A stretch of DNA of 8,097 nucleotides from Chloroflexota bacterium (GTDB lineage Bacteria; Chloroflexota; Anaerolineae; J102). Of the stretch, positions 6,584 to 8,097 are shown piece after piece. Location of the stretch: positions 1 to 8,097 of the forward strand of contig PIVW01000265.1 in assembly GCA_003353825.1 (NCBI GenBank), given 5' to 3'. A program made the position numbers and the translations under genes. Every line of letters starts with the position of its first letter. Positions within the stretch are counted from its first letter, which is position 1. Below the pieces are notes generated by a model. That model was given only the letters and a program-made list of their open reading frames with translations. It had not been told where the DNA came from and did not search any database.

Positions 6584-7423
6584 ATGGTGATTCAGGCAAT
6601 GCAACACTTGATTTGGGGCGGATCGGCTACAGGCTTGGTGCGACCAACGAATGAAGACCATGTGTTCCCGCATGGCGCTTGGCCAACACTCTTCATCGAA
6701 TCACTCCAAGGTGATACAAAGCGAGGAGGGTTGATGGCTATTGCCGATGGCGTCCGGCGGTCCGGCGGCGGGGCAGATGCAAGCGCACTTGCCATAAATA
6801 CACTAATCACCGAATACTATGGTGACACATTGGTTAATGATGACGTGGACACTCGGCTGATGGAAGCAGCACAGGTCGCCAACCGAAGAGTGAGTGTGAT
6901 GACAGGCACGGCTGAAGAATACAGAGCAACGACCACTCTCGTTGCAGCCGCAATTGATCGTGACCGAGTATGGGTTGTGAATGCTGGAGACAGTCGAGCT
7001 TACCTTGTGAGTAATGGTGAAGCCGAACTACTTACGCGCGATCATACGGTCGTGCAGGAGTTGCTCGACATCGGCGCAATCACGCACGACGAAGCGCTTC
7101 ATCATCCAGAACAAAGTATGCTGACACGCGTGCTTGGAATGCACGATGATCTGCAGTTTGATTCGTACGGCCCGCTGGGCCTACAAACAAGCGACCGTTT
7201 GCTGTTGTGCAGTGATGGGTTGAGTTCAATGGTGACATTCACAGAGATTGCGGAGACCGCGACTCATTATTCACCCCAGCAGGCAGTGATGAGATTGATC
7301 GAAATGGCAATTGAACGCGGCGGTTATGACAACATTTCGGTGGTAGTAGCTGCCCCAACAGGTCTGTCTCGTTTTGCCAGGTGGCGCTGGGGACTGCTAT
7401 CGTGGATCGCGCGATTGCGGTAA
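6584..7423 (+). CDS. PP2C-family (PPM) serine/threonine protein phosphatase
   Basis: This 279-residue soluble protein is close to the usual length of a bacterial PP2C catalytic domain. Motifs appear in the expected order: GLVRPTNED (17-25), ADG with metal-ligand Asp55, ATTTLVAA (115-122), VVNAGDSRAYL (131-141), LTRDHT (150-155), LTRVLG (180-185), LLLCSDGL with Asp211, and GGYDNISVVV with Asp249. The family removes phosphate from Ser/Thr using two Mn2+/Mg2+ ions, so this enzyme most likely opposes the kinase encoded two genes upstream. Motif II is abnormal: after ADG the usual GMGGH is replaced by VRRSG, and the +1 frame gives a more canonical sequence (see findings). Residues 258-279 (RFARWRWGLLSWIARLR) form a basic, Trp-rich tail that could bind the membrane surface. 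No clear ribosome binding site precedes the ATG at 6584. The ATG at 6599, immediately before QHLIWGGSATG where PP2C homology begins, is an alternative start. Confidence 0.92.
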   Translation: MVIQAMQHLIWGGSATGLVRPTNEDHVFPHGAWPTLFIESLQGDTKRGGLMAIADGVRRSGGGADASALAINTLITEYYGDTLVNDDVDTRLMEAAQVANRRVSVMTGTAEEYRATTTLVAAAIDRDRVWVVNAGDSRAYLVSNGEAELLTRDHTVVQELLDIGAITHDEALHHPEQSMLTRVLGMHDDLQFDSYGPLGLQTSDRLLLCSDGLSSMVTFTEIAETATHYSPQQAVMRLIEMAIERGGYDNISVVVAAPTGLSRFARWRWGLLSWIARLR

Positions 7424-7439
7424 TAGATCTATCTGCTGA

Positions 7440-7461
7440 GGCTAATTTTTAGCCGATTTTT
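7440..7461 (+). terminator. Possible weak intrinsic terminator after the PP2C gene
   Basis: GGCTAA (7440-7445) and TTAGCC (7449-7454) form a six-base-pair stem with a TTT loop, followed by GATTTTT. It starts 17 bases after the PP2C stop codon, where the end of a four-gene transcript would be expected. The stem is short and only half G/C, so termination may be weak. Confidence 0.45.
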
Positions 7462-8097
7462 GACTTGGTTGCAAACTCTGTTGGTGGCTTTTTTGTGGCC
7501 GGGACACAGGTCATTTAGGACTGAGAATTCAATAGTCTGCTGAAGTGTACGCTCAACTTAGGGCGTAGTTCCGTATGTAATTCTGTCCTGAGTCCTTAGC
7601 ATGTTTTTGTGTGCTGAAACCCTGCCATTTGGCCTTGCGAAAAAGCACCGTTATGTCCATCAACACAAGTTGGATCCGAGTTCGATGTTTCGGGGGAAGG
7701 TTACCTTCTGTTAAGCATTACGGTCAGTTGTGGCAGTGCTATCAAGTCCCGTGCGGTGTAAAAACCACAACCGAACCATTTGAGTCAGCTCAAACACCAG
7801 TCCATCGCGGATATCAAGGTTCAACGAGACGCTCATCGGAGCGAATCGTCAGGCAGATGCAGTTAGCACTCGATTTCGAAGCGCCTCGAGAAGACCAGTC
7901 AGCATAAATGAATCCGGCACGGGCGCGATGAACGAATTGCAGTGACGGTTAGGTTGCTATGAATTTGCCCCGTACTCCCGTTCAAGCCAATGGCAATGCC
8001 GGCATGGTTCATGGAACCGGTACAGAGATAAAGAAGCACGTTTACAATTGAATGAGGAGAAAGGCTAAAAGGGCATAGGCGGTCTTTGCTCCGAGCA
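7462..8097. other. No recognisable gene; short open frames only
   Basis: I find no tRNA, CRISPR array, clear ribosome binding site or recognised protein here. Three short open stretches occur on the + strand: 7601-7714 (37 codons, with the protein-like segment KKHRYVHQHKLDPSSMFRG), 7611-7907 (98 codons, overlapping the first in another frame), and 7946-8068 (no start codon, ending RLQLNEEKG). Frames one and three share the same register, so a single decayed gene with two frameshifts is conceivable. Chance open frames explain the data equally well. No open frame longer than about 60 codons appears on the minus strand. Confidence 0.5.
7611..7907 (+). CDS. Doubtful 98-codon open reading frame
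   Basis: This frame opens with GTG and has no ribosome binding site. The predicted peptide is rich in Arg, Ser, Thr and Gln, has no hydrophobic segment and no motif I know, and ends LALDFEAPREDQSA. An internal ATG at 7653 would give 84 residues. It overlaps another open stretch (7601-7714) in a different frame that looks at least as protein-like. It is listed only so the region is not blank; most likely it is spurious or part of a decayed gene. Confidence 0.15.
   Translation: MLKPCHLALRKSTVMSINTSWIRVRCFGGRLPSVKHYGQLWQCYQVPCGVKTTTEPFESAQTPVHRGYQGSTRRSSERIVRQMQLALDFEAPREDQSA

Noticed and set aside
6282..6590. 102-codon + strand open frame spanning the end of the membrane-protein gene
   Set aside because: Mostly overlaps a well-supported gene in another frame and has no ribosome binding site or known motif.
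7517..7596. Imperfect inverted repeat AGGACTGAG / CTGAGTCCT
   Set aside because: Only 8 of 9 bases match across a gap of about 62 bases; expected by chance in a region of this size.

Overview
The window looks like bacterial chromosome and carries one co-directional (+ strand) cluster of four complete genes. They encode an exported von Willebrand factor A (vWA) protein with one C-terminal membrane anchor, a cytoplasmic Ser/Thr-type protein kinase fused to a formylglycine-generating-enzyme-like (FGE/sulfatase-modifying) domain, a polytopic membrane protein of unknown family, and a PP2C-type Ser/Thr phosphatase. Base composition is roughly balanced. Three of the four genes have strong GGAGG ribosome binding sites at short spacing. 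The kinase-FGE architecture and large vWA/Ig-like ectodomains are common in Chloroflexota and other environmental phyla with many eukaryote-like kinases. That assignment is a guess from architecture, not a phylogenetic result.

Layout. Bases 1-210 hold no recognisable gene, but they contain a compact fold-back, MITE-like inverted-repeat element (49-151) bounded on both sides by CTAG. Bases 211-3327 encode the vWA receptor-like protein: signal peptide, vWA domain with intact MIDAS, about four Ig-like modules of 109-110 residues, one transmembrane helix, and a cytoplasmic domain ending in a Pro/Ser/Thr-rich tail. Bases 3412-5175 encode the kinase-FGE fusion. Bases 5300-6496 (possibly from 5189) encode a protein with about eight membrane helices and a charged helical C-terminus. 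Bases 6584-7423 encode the PP2C phosphatase, followed by a plausible weak intrinsic terminator. Bases 7424-8097 carry no gene I can recognise, only short open frames in different registers that may be a decayed gene or chance.

How the genes may work together (inference). The arrangement fits a transmembrane phospho-signalling module. The vWA/Ig ectodomain would bind an extracellular or cell-surface ligand, its cytoplasmic Ser/Thr/Pro tail is a candidate kinase substrate, the PP2C would reverse the phosphorylation, and the polytopic protein could be a partner or effector. Kinase, PP2C and vWA genes recur together in known bacterial systems such as the TerY-P triad. Here, however, the vWA is secreted and membrane-anchored, and the kinase carries an FGE-like domain that appears to lack the catalytic cysteines. 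The most checkable oddity is in the PP2C gene: a stretch of about 20 bases in its metal-binding motif II reads as the canonical motif only in the +1 frame, which suggests a pair of compensating single-base indels or sequencing errors.
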